From NCBI RefSeq assembly GCF_015351235.1, contig NZ_JADKSJ010000002.1, positions 62,001 to 126,000 on the forward strand: DNA of 64,000 bases, read 5' to 3'. The translations under genes were made by a program, and so were the position numbers. The notes beneath the pieces were generated by a model. That model searched no databases. It worked only from the letters and a program-made list of their open reading frames with translations, and was not told the origin of the DNA. Below, piece after piece: positions 24,273 through 32,342 of this stretch; the stretch's first letter is position 1, and every line of letters starts with the position of its first letter. The stretch comes from Plantibacter sp. VKM Ac-2880 (GTDB lineage Bacteria; Actinomycetota; Actinomycetes; Actinomycetales; Microbacteriaceae).

Positions 24273-25313
24273 TCAGTGCTGCGGGAACCGCTCCGCGAGC
24301 AGTTCGATCGTCCGTTCGCGGGCCGGTGCCGAGTTTGCGGGAGTGCCCTCCCGAGCCGATCCGACGGGCGACACCATGACCTCGTCGACGCCGAAGCGAT
24401 CGGCGAGTCCCTGCAGTTCCGTCGCGGCGCGGTCGGCGTCCCCGATGATCCAGGCGGCGCGCATCTGCTCGACGAAGCCGAGCTCGAGGTCGCTCTGCTC
24501 AGCGGTCGCAGCCTCCTCCACGGTGGCGATCGGCCCGAGGGGCTTGCCCGAGCGCAGCCGGGCCATCTGCTGGAGGTTCGGCAGCGCGAGGGCCTCGGCC
24601 TCCTCCGCGGTGTCGGCCACGACGGCGTTCGCGGTGAGGAAGGTGCGCGGGGCGTCGAGCAGCGCGGAGGGCTGGAAGCTCGAACGGTAGAGTTCGAGGG
24701 CGCGAGCCGTCCCCTGGCCGGAGAAGTGGTGCGCGAAGACGTACGGCAGGCCGAGGGCTGCAGCGAGCGCCGCGGAGTAGTCGCTGGATCCGAGCAACCA
24801 GACGTCGGGCACGCTCCCCGCCTTCGGGGTGCCGCGGAGGGCGTACTCCTCGCCGGAGGTCATGCGGACATTGGCACCGTCGACCCCGAGGAGGGCGACG
24901 ATGTCCTGCACGTTGTTCGGGAAACGGTCGACGTCACTCGTGTTGCCGGACTGGCGGAGGACGGCGGAGATGACCGGGTCACTGCCCGGAGCACGTCCGA
25001 GGCCGAGGTCGATGCGGCCGGGTGCAGAGGCCTCGAGGAGCGCGAACTGCTCGGCGACCACGAGGGGCGCGTGGTTCGGGAGCATCACGCCACCGGAGCC
25101 GACGCGGATCCGCTTCGTCGCGGCGGCGAGGATGCCGATCACGACCGCGGGGTTGGTCGACGCGACGGAGGGCATGTTGTGGTGCTCCGCCACCCAATAC
25201 CGGTGGTACCCCAGCTCGTCTGCGCGCTTCGCCAGGGCGATCGTCGCGGCCAGTGCCGCCGCGGTGTCCTGGTCGGTGCGGACGGGGATGAGGTCCAGTA
25301 TCGAGAGTCGCAT
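24273..25313 (-). CDS. LLM-class flavin-dependent oxidoreductase (luciferase-like, YhbW type)
   Basis: A 346-residue luciferase-superfamily enzyme of the MsnO8/YhbW subgroup, starting MRLSILDLIPVRTDQDTAAA. Typical motifs are YHRYWVAEHHNMPSVASTNP, GSGGVMLPNHAPLVVAEQFA and LGLGRAPGSDP. It probably uses F420 or FMN as reduced flavin; the subgroup's substrates are not known. ATG at 25313 is chosen with AAAGGTG 4 bases upstream; a GTG two codons earlier lies inside that ribosome site. No reductase partner is adjacent, unlike the other LLM gene in the window. Confidence 0.88.
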   Translation of the reverse strand: MRLSILDLIPVRTDQDTAAALAATIALAKRADELGYHRYWVAEHHNMPSVASTNPAVVIGILAAATKRIRVGSGGVMLPNHAPLVVAEQFALLEASAPGRIDLGLGRAPGSDPVISAVLRQSGNTSDVDRFPNNVQDIVALLGVDGANVRMTSGEEYALRGTPKAGSVPDVWLLGSSDYSAALAAALGLPYVFAHHFSGQGTARALELYRSSFQPSALLDAPRTFLTANAVVADTAEEAEALALPNLQQMARLRSGKPLGPIATVEEAATAEQSDLELGFVEQMRAAWIIGDADRAATELQGLADRFGVDEVMVSPVGSAREGTPANSAPARERTIELLAERFPQH

Positions 25314-25480
25314 GTTCACCTTTCGTCGCGCTGCCGAACGGCGACAGACGCATAGGGTGCAGCGTCCGGAGGGCTCGACATATTCCGGAGGGATGCCTCC
25401 GGCGGATTCCCAGCACGGTCCAAGCCGGAACCGACATCCGCCGCGTACGCTGGACGCCCGCCACTGCGAAGGAGCACACC

Positions 25481-26128
25481 ATGGGATTCCTCGATCGACT
25501 GCTCGGACGCCCTGAGTCCGGCGAGCCTGCCAAGGCGACGGATGACGGCCGGGCAGCGTCCGCAGCGCCCCGGACGCCGGACGAGACCGCCGTCGAGCGC
25601 TACCGCTACCTCCTGCGCACCGCTCCGCCGGAGACCATCGAGCAGGTCCACGAGGAGGCGTTCACGAAACTCACCCCCGAGCAGCGGGGCATCCTCTTCC
25701 GCCAGCTGTCCGAGGACGCTCCCACCGGTGAGGCGCCCACGAACGACTCCCCGAAAGCGCTCGCACGCTCCGCCACCCGCGCGGAGATGCGCCAACCGGG
25801 CACCCTGGAGCGGAACCTCGGCCCGCAGGGCGGTGGCATGGGCTTCGGTGGGATGCTCGCCAGCTCGATGCTCGGCACCATCGCCGGGGTCGTCGTCGGT
25901 TCGGCCATCGCGCAGGCGTTCATCCCCGACACCGTCGGTACCGACGCCGGGGCGGACGCCGCCGGCGCTGATCAGGGCGGAGGCGAGGCGGGAGCGTCCG
26001 ACGGCGCGGCTGTCGACGCCGGAGCCGACCCGACGGCCGGCGGCTGGGGTGACGGCGGGTTCTCGGACGGTGGCGGCGGCGACTTCGGTGGTGGCGACTT
26101 CGGCGGCGGAGGCGACTTCGGGTTCTGA
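25481..26128 (+). CDS. hypothetical protein with Gly/Asp-rich tail
   Basis: I do not recognise a characterised family. The 215 residues divide into an N-terminal helical part (MGFLDRLLGRPESGEPAKAT then YRYLLRTAPPETIEQVHEEA and FTKLTPEQRGILFRQLSE), a hydrophobic glycine-rich stretch near residues 125-145 (MLASSMLGTIAGVVVGSAIA) that could insert in membrane, and a low-complexity Gly/Asp/Phe tail with repeats of GGGDF. A similar layout occurs in actinobacterial proteins of unknown function. The start has AAGGAG 6 bases upstream. It is transcribed alone, between two leftward genes. Confidence 0.7.
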   Translation: MGFLDRLLGRPESGEPAKATDDGRAASAAPRTPDETAVERYRYLLRTAPPETIEQVHEEAFTKLTPEQRGILFRQLSEDAPTGEAPTNDSPKALARSATRAEMRQPGTLERNLGPQGGGMGFGGMLASSMLGTIAGVVVGSAIAQAFIPDTVGTDAGADAAGADQGGGEAGASDGAAVDAGADPTAGGWGDGGFSDGGGGDFGGGDFGGGGDFGF

Positions 26129-26169
26129 GCGCCGACACTGATCAGCTGGAGCCGATCACCCGGTGCGGA

Positions 26170-26448
26170 TCAGCGTCGCCGGCCGACCGTGCCCGGCGGG
26201 AGCGCGGCTCGCAACTCGACCGCGCGGAGTTCGAGCAGTTCGATGACCTCCTCGATCCGCCCCTCCCGCGCCTCGTCGGTGGCCCGCTCCACCCACTGCG
26301 CGAGTTCCCGCTGCGCACTGTTCGGCAGGCCGCGGAAGAACGCCAGCCGACCGGCGTCGTGGAGCGCCTGCTCGAGGTCTGGCCGCAACCGGACGACCGT
26401 CCCGGTCGCCGCGAGCGGCGCGTCTCCCACATCAGCGTGTCTGCCCAT
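26170..26448 (-). CDS. small protein with YdeI/OmpD-associated (OmdA) helical domain
   Basis: A 92-residue protein. Residues 25-70 (DLEQALHDAGRLAFFRGLPN followed by AQRELAQWVERATDEAREGR) match the C-terminal helical OmdA module of YdeI-type proteins, in which the FFxxLpxSxqRE pattern is diagnostic. The N-terminal DUF1905 domain of the longer family members is missing, so this is a stand-alone OmdA protein. Its role is unknown. It reads leftward with a 41-base gap to the Gly-rich protein gene and lies downstream of the endonuclease gene's terminator. Confidence 0.7.
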   Translation of the reverse strand: MGRHADVGDAPLAATGTVVRLRPDLEQALHDAGRLAFFRGLPNSAQRELAQWVERATDEAREGRIEEVIELLELRAVELRAALPPGTVGRRR

Positions 26449-26485
26449 GCGGCCACGCTAGTGGCTCGGGTGCCGGCCGTCGAGG

Positions 26486-26518
26486 GACCGGACTCCGATC
26501 GGCTTCCGGAGTCCGGTC
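26486..26518 (-). terminator. hairpin terminator after the endonuclease V-like gene
   Basis: Perfect 12-bp stem GACCGGACTCCG/CGGAGTCCGGTC (26486-26497 with 26507-26518) and a 9-base loop, 16 bases past the stop. Confidence 0.75.
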
Positions 26519-26534
26519 TCCGAGCGGCGAAGCC

Positions 26535-26966
26535 TCAGGCGAGTTCCCAGGCGGCCACGCCACCGCCCACGACGACGAACACGGGGTGGGGCTGGGGCCG
26601 CCAGACCCTCGCCCACCGGGCTGCGACCTCCGGGCTCCGCTCGAGGAGATGGCGGCGCAGGTTGCCCCACTCGTAGTCGAGCTGGCCGTCCGTCACGACG
26701 AGCGGCTCCCGCAGGGAACCCGCGGCGATGATGCGTGAGCGGTCGAGGGCCATGCCGCGCTCCCCCGCTTCGTCGGCGACACCACCGAGATAGGCGGCGA
26801 CGGCCTCGAGCGGTTCTTCGGCCTCGAGGAAGCGCTGGAGCTGCGGGTGCGAGCGGAGACTCGAGCCGGGCTCCGCCAGGACCCGCTGGGCGATCAATCC
26901 CTCGCGCCAGGACGACGTCACCGCCTGGGCGTCGAAGTACCGTGGATGGATCGACCAGAGACGCAT
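26535..26966 (-). CDS. T4 endonuclease V-like pyrimidine dimer DNA glycosylase
   Basis: A 143-residue Pyr_excise-family protein. It starts MRLWSIHPRYFDAQAVTSSW and carries REGLIAQRVL, RSHPQLQRFL and the segment AAYLGGVADEAGERGMALDR, the pattern shared with T4 endonuclease V relatives. These enzymes cut the glycosylic bond at UV-induced pyrimidine dimers and then nick the backbone as a lyase; base-flipping and catalytic Glu residues lie in the N-terminal half. The start ATG is preceded by AGGATGGAGGG. It is transcribed alone with its own terminator. UV repair of this kind suits a light-exposed lifestyle, which is inference. Confidence 0.82.
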   Translation of the reverse strand: MRLWSIHPRYFDAQAVTSSWREGLIAQRVLAEPGSSLRSHPQLQRFLEAEEPLEAVAAYLGGVADEAGERGMALDRSRIIAAGSLREPLVVTDGQLDYEWGNLRRHLLERSPEVAARWARVWRPQPHPVFVVVGGGVAAWELA

Positions 26967-27103
26967 CCCTCCATCCTGCCCGAGACCGCCGACACGATGA
27001 TCGGGGCAGCCCCTGACCCGGTGCCCCCCCCGGGTGTGCCGCGGGTCTCCCGGCGTATGCTGGCGGTCATGTCTCCGCATCCGCACCGTCCGCCGATGCA
27101 GCG

Positions 27104-28420
27104 GTGACCGCGCCCGCGACCCCGGACCGAAGCGGACTCTTCGTCGATCTGCGCCCCCTACGGGAGAGTCCCGCCTTCGCACGACTGTGGATCGGCGGCG
27201 CGATCACCGGTATCGGCGGCCAGATGACCATCGTCGCCGTCGGCCTCCAGGTGTACGACCTCACCGCCTCGACCTTCGCCGTCTCCCTGGTCGGGGTCAT
27301 CGCCCTGCTCCCGATGATCTGCTTCGGCCTGTACGGCGGCATGCTCGCGGACGCCTTCGACCGACGCACGGTCGCCCTCTCGGCCGCAATCGTCACCTGG
27401 GTCTCAACGGCCGTCATCGCCGTGCTCGCGTGGAGCGGCTCAGAACTCGTGTGGCCCCTGTACCTGCTCACGACGGTCAACGCCGTGTCGACCACCATCG
27501 TCGGGACGACCCGCCAGGCGATCCTCCCCCGGCTGCTTCCCGCACGGCTCCTCCCCGCAGCCGCCGCGCTCTCCGGCATCGCGGCCGGCGTCATGGTCAC
27601 GGTGGGCCCGGCCCTGGCCGGCGTGCTCGTGGCCGGAGTGGGCTTCCAATGGACCTATACGATCGACGTCGTCCTGTTCGTCGCGGCCTTCCTCGGGATC
27701 GCGTCCCTGCCGAAGATCCTCCCCGAGGGCGGCGTCAGCCGACTTCCGGGCATCCGGAGCCTCGTCGATGGATGGACGTTCCTGAGGACCGCCCCCAACG
27801 TGCGGATGACCTTCATCGTCGACATCATCGCGATGACCTTCGGCAACCCACGGGTGCTCTACCCCGCCGTCGGCACCCTCGTGCTCGGCGGCGGAGCGAT
27901 CACCGTCGGCATCCTCACGGCCGCCGGCGCCGTCGGCACGCTCCTGTCGAGCCTCGTGTCGGGGAGGCTCGGACGGATCGACCGGCAGGGCCGTGCGATC
28001 GAGCGGGCCATCATCGTCTACGGCCTCGCCGTCGCCGGGTTCGGAGCCGTCCTCGCGTGGGTCACCCTCTCCGGCGAGGCCACGCACGAGGCCGAGGGCG
28101 CGAACCTCCCCGCCATCGTCATCGCCGCCACCGCGCTCGCCATCGCGGGCGCTGCGGACAACATCAGCTCGATCTTCCGCATGACGATCCTGCAGGCCGC
28201 CGTGCCCGACGCCGTCCGCGGGCGACTCCAGGGCGTGTTCACCGTCGTGGTGACCGGAGGGCCGCGCGTCGGCGACCTCTACATCGGCCTCGCCGCCTCG
28301 GCGTTCGCGCTCTGGATCCCGGCACTCGCCGGAGGGCTCATCGTCGTCGCACTCGTGTGGACCGTCGTCCGTCTCCAGGGCGGCTTCCGCCGCTACGACG
28401 CCCGCACGCCGACGCCCTGA
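27104..28420 (+). CDS. MFS transporter (EntS/MFS_3-like exporter)
   Basis: A 438-residue major facilitator protein with about eleven or twelve membrane helices. The N-terminal half has SPAFARLWIGGAITGIGGQM, LVGVIALLPMICFGLYGGML and the loop ADAFDRRTVAL between helices 2 and 3; the second half has GRLGRIDRQGRAIERAIIVY and AAVPDAVRGRLQGVFTVVV. This pattern is of the enterobactin exporter EntS type. Start is a GTG at 27104 without a strong ribosome site. It exports an unknown compound; no siderophore genes are nearby. It converges on apt with a 21-base gap. Confidence 0.88.
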   Translation: MTAPATPDRSGLFVDLRPLRESPAFARLWIGGAITGIGGQMTIVAVGLQVYDLTASTFAVSLVGVIALLPMICFGLYGGMLADAFDRRTVALSAAIVTWVSTAVIAVLAWSGSELVWPLYLLTTVNAVSTTIVGTTRQAILPRLLPARLLPAAAALSGIAAGVMVTVGPALAGVLVAGVGFQWTYTIDVVLFVAAFLGIASLPKILPEGGVSRLPGIRSLVDGWTFLRTAPNVRMTFIVDIIAMTFGNPRVLYPAVGTLVLGGGAITVGILTAAGAVGTLLSSLVSGRLGRIDRQGRAIERAIIVYGLAVAGFGAVLAWVTLSGEATHEAEGANLPAIVIAATALAIAGAADNISSIFRMTILQAAVPDAVRGRLQGVFTVVVTGGPRVGDLYIGLAASAFALWIPALAGGLIVVALVWTVVRLQGGFRRYDARTPTP

Positions 28421-28441
28421 GCCGGACTCAGGCGGCCCGAC

Positions 28442-28972
28442 TCAGGCGGGCGCGGTGGCGATGGAGAAGACGTCGCGGCCGGCGAGCGAAGCACGGCCGG
28501 GGAGGCCCTCCAGCTCGAGGACGAGCCCGAGACCGGCCACCGTGTACCCGGCCCGCTCGATGAGGTTGACCGCCGCTCCACAGCTCCCGCCGGTCGCGAG
28601 CACATCGTCGAGGATGAGCACACGGGTGCCGGCAGGCAGCTGCTCGGTCCGCAGCTCCAACGCCGCGGCTCCGTACTCGAGGCCGTAGTCCTCACGTAGG
28701 ACCTCACCCGGCAGCTTGCCCGCCTTGCGGATCGGGACCAGCCGCGTGTGCGTCGCGTAGGCGACGGCGGCCGCCAGGAGGAAGCCGCGGGCCTCGACCC
28801 CGGCGACCGCGTCGAAGCGACCGGCGAAGTGCTCACCCAGCTCGTCGATGATCGCGCGGAAGGCGTCGGCGTCGGCGAAGACGGGCGTCAGATCGCGGAA
28901 CAGGATCCCGGGCGTCGGGAAGTCGGGGATCGTCGCCGTCAGGCGGTCGACGTACTGCGTTGCGGTGGTCAT
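28442..28972 (-). CDS. apt: adenine phosphoribosyltransferase
   Basis: A 176-residue purine salvage enzyme that joins adenine to PRPP to give AMP. The phosphoribosyl-binding loop is VLILDDVLATGGSCGAAVNL, and the adenine-specific parts IPDFPTPGILFRDLTPVFAD and VEARGFLLAAAVAYATHTRL are present. The usual full length is 170-180 residues. I choose ATG at 28972, with GAGGACC 6 bases upstream; an in-frame ATG nine codons earlier has no ribosome site. It lies downstream of the FKBP gene but after its terminator, so it likely has its own promoter. Confidence 0.95.
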   Translation of the reverse strand: MTTATQYVDRLTATIPDFPTPGILFRDLTPVFADADAFRAIIDELGEHFAGRFDAVAGVEARGFLLAAAVAYATHTRLVPIRKAGKLPGEVLREDYGLEYGAAALELRTEQLPAGTRVLILDDVLATGGSCGAAVNLIERAGYTVAGLGLVLELEGLPGRASLAGRDVFSIATAPA

Positions 28973-29003
28973 CTGGTCCTCGTTCGGTCTTGGGGACATG
29001 CGA

Positions 29004-29047
29004 CACCCCTCGTCACCGCGACCGTCGGTCGGCGGGGACGAGGGGTG
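29004..29047 (-). terminator. hairpin terminator after the FKBP gene
   Basis: CACCCCTCGTC/GACGAGGGGTG (29004-29014 with 29037-29047), an 11-bp perfect stem with a partly paired 22-base loop, 12 bases past the FKBP stop. Confidence 0.7.
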
Positions 29048-29059
29048 ACCTGGGGATGG

Positions 29060-29434
29060 TTACTTGACGCCCAGGAGGTCGATCACGAAGACCAGCGTCT
29101 GGCCGGACAGCTGGTGCCCGCCACCGGCCGGGCCGTACGCGAGCTCCGGGGGGACCGTGAGCTTGCGGCGGCCGCCGACCTTCATGCCGGGGATGCCGTG
29201 CTGCCATCCCTGGATGAGGTTGCGCAGCGGGAAGTTGATGGACTGTCCGCGGCTCCACGAGGAGTCGAACTCCTCGCCGGAGTCGTAGCCGACGCCGAGG
29301 TAGTGGACGTCGACGGTCGAGGAGGCCTGGGCCTCGTCGCCCTCGCCGATGAAGATGTCCTCGACGACGAGTTCGGTGGGGGCCGGGCCCGTTGGGGCGT
29401 CGACCTCGGGCTTGGTGCGTGCTGAATCGGTCAT
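29060..29434 (-). CDS. FKBP-type peptidyl-prolyl cis-trans isomerase
   Basis: A 124-residue single-domain FKBP. Core motifs: VDVHYLGVGYDSGEEFDSSW, the central IQGWQHGIPGMKVGGRRKL and the C-terminal LAYGPAGGGHQ with LVFVIDLLGV. Active-site aromatics W and Y are retained. No signal peptide or lipobox is present, so the protein is cytosolic and acts on proline bonds during protein folding. The start ATG at 29434 has GGATCC rather than a clear ribosome site just upstream. A 298-base gap with an inverted repeat separates it from the divergent FAH gene. Confidence 0.93.
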   Translation of the reverse strand: MTDSARTKPEVDAPTGPAPTELVVEDIFIGEGDEAQASSTVDVHYLGVGYDSGEEFDSSWSRGQSINFPLRNLIQGWQHGIPGMKVGGRRKLTVPPELAYGPAGGGHQLSGQTLVFVIDLLGVK

Positions 29435-29732
29435 GGATCCATCCAAGCAGTTCCGCCGAGGCGGCACATGCGGATTTCGCTGAGCGCGTGACCTGGCACG
29501 GGTCCTCAGAGCGCCTGCGGCCTCCTGCATTCCGGGTCTTGCGCTCCGCGGCCGACGGGTGCAAGCTGATGGCACAGACCAACTCATCGCCCGGGCGACT
29601 CGCAGGCACTGCCGCGGCACCGGGCGATGAGTCTGTCCGGGCGAGGTCGAGCCTCCCCGCTCGGGGCAGGACCGGCCCGGACCGCTATGGCCACAATGCC
29701 CGCCGCCGACGAGGCTGCGATAGCGTAGAGCC
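29435..29732. other. 298-base divergent intergenic region with a 13-bp inverted repeat
   Basis: No supported gene. The most prominent feature is ACTCATCGCCCGG at 29582-29594 and its exact reverse complement CCGGGCGATGAGT at 29620-29632, 25 bases apart; the outer flanks CAGAC and GTCTG extend the symmetry with a small bulge. It lies about 100 bases before the FAH start and 150 before the FKBP start. It could be an operator pair, an attenuator or a folded RNA leader. Confidence 0.4.
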
Positions 29733-30638
29733 GTGAAGTTCGCCCATTTCGTCGCCACAGACCACCAGTCGAGCACCCCCGCAGAGCCGCGGGTCAGACT
29801 CGCCGTCATCAGCGATTCCGGGGCGGTGTTCCTCGACGAGATCCTCGAGGACGCCCCGCGCGACCTCCAGGAGCTGATCGAGCGTGGTCCGGCCGAGCTC
29901 GACCGGGTGCGCAGCTTCGTCGAGACGTCCATCGCCCACGGCGTGAGCGGCGAACCGCTCGACGGCCTCGTGCACGCCTCGGCGGTCCTCCGCCCGCCGA
30001 CCATCCTGGCGGTCGGTCTCAACTACTCCGCCCACTCGCAGGAGCTCAACCTCAAGACGGACAACGCGCCCACGATCTTCGGCCTGTGGGCCAACTCGCT
30101 GACGGGTCACGAGGGCACGACGAGCTGGCCCGCCGAGATCAGCGAGCAGGTGGACTACGAGGCCGAACTCGGCGTCGTCATCGGTCGCGCCGCCCGCGAC
30201 GTCGCGGCAGCCGACGCCCTGGGATACGTGTTCGGGTACACCGTCGTCAACGACATCACGGCACGGAACATCCAGTACTCCGAGGCGCAGTGGTCGAGGT
30301 GCAAGTCCTTCGACGGATTCACCCCGACCGGCCCCGTGGTCGTGACGGCCGACGAGATCGCCGACCCACAGGCCCTCCACATCTCGACCGTCCTCGACGG
30401 CGTGACGCTGCAGGACTCCTCGACCAGCCACATGGTCCGCAGCGTCGCGACGCTCATCGAGCACCTCTCCGGTTCGGCGACCCTCCTGCCCGGCACCCTC
30501 ATCTCCACGGGAAGCCCGGGCGGCGCCGGATACTCGCGCGACCCGCAGGTCTTCCTCACGGACGGCGCCACGGTCACGGTGTCGGTCGAGGGCGTCGGTT
30601 CACTGACGACCCATTGCCGGGTCACCGCCGCCGAATAG
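29733..30638 (+). CDS. fumarylacetoacetate hydrolase-family protein
   Basis: A 301-residue FAH-fold enzyme. It has the metal-site segment VDYEAELGVVIGRAARDVAA and the family motifs LAVGLNYSAHSQEL, FGYTVVNDITARNIQ and LLPGTLISTGSPGGAGYS. These enzymes hydrolyse or decarboxylate acyl-pyruvates and other beta-diketones in aromatic breakdown; the exact substrate is unknown and no aromatic pathway genes are adjacent. Start is GTG at 29733, which follows GTAGAG; the ribosome site is weak. The transcript ends in a 14-bp hairpin shared with convergent aspA. Confidence 0.88.
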   Translation: MKFAHFVATDHQSSTPAEPRVRLAVISDSGAVFLDEILEDAPRDLQELIERGPAELDRVRSFVETSIAHGVSGEPLDGLVHASAVLRPPTILAVGLNYSAHSQELNLKTDNAPTIFGLWANSLTGHEGTTSWPAEISEQVDYEAELGVVIGRAARDVAAADALGYVFGYTVVNDITARNIQYSEAQWSRCKSFDGFTPTGPVVVTADEIADPQALHISTVLDGVTLQDSSTSHMVRSVATLIEHLSGSATLLPGTLISTGSPGGAGYSRDPQVFLTDGATVTVSVEGVGSLTTHCRVTAAE

Positions 30639-30656
30639 TCCCTCAGGCACAGCATG

Positions 30657-30687
30657 AAGCCGTCCGGACCCTGGGTCCGGACGGCTT
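30657..30687. terminator. bidirectional hairpin between the FAH gene and aspA
   Basis: A perfect 14-bp stem (30657-30670 with 30674-30687) with a 3-base loop in the 64-base gap between convergent genes. AAG at one foot and CTT at the other give short A/T runs in both directions. Confidence 0.8.
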
Positions 30688-30702
30688 CGTCGTGCGTGCG
30701 AC

Positions 30703-32238
30703 TCAGCGGCTCGGGTCGGAGTCGGCGCCCGGGATCGGGAGGTCGATGATCGGGATGGCCGACGTCACCGCTTCGATCCCCGAGAGTCGGGCGGGAGAGA
30801 GCTGCTTCGTCACTTCCTCGCGGGTCATGAGGTTCGCCTCGACGACGAGGTCGGCGACGTTCCGACCGGTGAGCAGGGCGGTCTTCGCGAGCGCAGCGGC
30901 CGACTGGTAGCCGATGAAGGGCGTGAGGGCCGTGATGACCCCGACGGAGGCGCCGACCATGACGCCGAGGCGCTCCTCGTTCGCCGTGATGCCGTCGATG
31001 CAGTTCACCCGCAGCGTCCGGCAGGCCTGAGCCATCCACACGATGCTCTGCAGCAGGGAGTGCGCGATGACGGGCTCGAAGGCGTTCAACTGCAGCTGCC
31101 CGGCCTCGGCTGCCATCGTCACCGTCATGTCGGCGCCGACGACGCTGAAGGCCACCTGGTTCACGACCTCGGGGATCACCGGGTTGACCTTGCCCGGCAT
31201 GATGCTCGAACCGGCCTGGCGGGGCGGCAGGTTGATCTCGCCGAATCCGGCCTGGGGTCCGCTCGACAGGAGCCGGAGGTCGTTGCAGATCTTCGAGAGC
31301 TTGATCGCGCTGCGCTTCAAGGTGCCGCTGAACGACATGAACCCGCCGGCGTCACTCGTCGACTCGATGAGGTCGGGGGCGGTGGTGAGCGACAGGCCCG
31401 TGATCTGGTTGAGGTGCCGGACGACCGACTCCGCGTAGCGGGGGTCGGCGGTGATCCCCGTTCCGATGGCGGTGGCGCCCAGGTTGACCTCGGCGAGCAA
31501 CCACAGGGTCTCCTGCAGGCGGTCGTAGTCCTCCGTCAGGGTGGTCGCGAACCCGTGGAACTCCTGGCCGAGCGTCATCGGAACGGCGTCCTGCAGCTGC
31601 GTGCGCCCGACCTTCAGCACGTGGGAGAACTCGTCGGACTTGGCGCTGCACGAGTCGCGCAGCAGTCCGAGCTCCGTCAGGAGGAACTGCAGGGAGAACG
31701 CGAGCGCGATCTTGATCGACGTCGGGTAGACGTCGTTGGTGGACTGCGAGCGGTTGGTGTCGTCGAGCGGGTGCAGGTACTGGTACTCGCCCTTCGCGTG
31801 GCCGGCGAGTTCCAGCGCGATGTTCGTGATCACCTCGTTCGCGTTCATGTTCGTCGAGGTGCCGGCGCCGCCCTGGATCACGCCGACGAGGAACTCCTCG
31901 TGGAAGTCTCCGTCGATGATGATCTGGCAGGCGCGGTCGATGAGGTTCGCCTTCGCGGGATCGAGGACCCCGATCTCGGCGTTCGCGCGGGCCGCGGCCT
32001 GCTTCACACTCGCGATCGCGACCACGAGGTCCGGATAGACCGAGATGGGACGCTTCGTGATGGGGAAGTTCTCGAGCGCCCGCGCGGTGTGGATGCCCCA
32101 GTAGGCGTCGGCCGGGATCTGCATCGAGCCGAGCGAATCCGACTCGGTCCGTGTCTCGCCCGTGCTCATGCTGTCCGCCATGTCGTCGTGTGCTCCAGGG
32201 GTGGTGGGGATGCTGCTGGTGGTGGTGCTGATCGTCAC
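30703..32238 (-). CDS. aspA: aspartate ammonia-lyase
   Basis: A fumarase/aspartase superfamily enzyme of about 511 residues that deaminates aspartate to fumarate. The family signature GSSIMPGKVNPVIPE is present, as are the active-site segments IPADAYWGIHTARALENFPI, VIQGGAGTSTNMNANEVITN and HPLDDTNRSQSTNDVYPTSI. Aspartase rather than fumarase is indicated by the TARALENFPIT and SQSTNDVYPT variants. I take the GTG at 32238, which has GGAG 6 bases upstream; alternatives are ATG at 32181 or 32169, and the variable first 40 residues (Ser/Thr-rich) cannot decide. The gene lies 104 bases downstream of the phosphodiesterase gene. Confidence 0.93.
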   Translation of the reverse strand: MTISTTTSSIPTTPGAHDDMADSMSTGETRTESDSLGSMQIPADAYWGIHTARALENFPITKRPISVYPDLVVAIASVKQAAARANAEIGVLDPAKANLIDRACQIIIDGDFHEEFLVGVIQGGAGTSTNMNANEVITNIALELAGHAKGEYQYLHPLDDTNRSQSTNDVYPTSIKIALAFSLQFLLTELGLLRDSCSAKSDEFSHVLKVGRTQLQDAVPMTLGQEFHGFATTLTEDYDRLQETLWLLAEVNLGATAIGTGITADPRYAESVVRHLNQITGLSLTTAPDLIESTSDAGGFMSFSGTLKRSAIKLSKICNDLRLLSSGPQAGFGEINLPPRQAGSSIMPGKVNPVIPEVVNQVAFSVVGADMTVTMAAEAGQLQLNAFEPVIAHSLLQSIVWMAQACRTLRVNCIDGITANEERLGVMVGASVGVITALTPFIGYQSAAALAKTALLTGRNVADLVVEANLMTREEVTKQLSPARLSGIEAVTSAIPIIDLPIPGADSDPSR

Positions 32239-32342
32239 TCGTGGCTCCGTTGCCTGGTGGGTGGATGTCCCATCCAGCGTAGCCCGGTGCGCTCGTCGGT
32301 GGCGCTCGCGTGTCTCGTTCCCGAGACGGTCGGAGCCTGGCG

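Noticed and set aside
26050-26128. Short GGxGAC-type tandem repeats in the tail of the Gly/Asp-rich protein as a possible repeat locus
   Set aside because: They are codons of an in-frame low-complexity tail, too short and irregular for a CRISPR or minisatellite.
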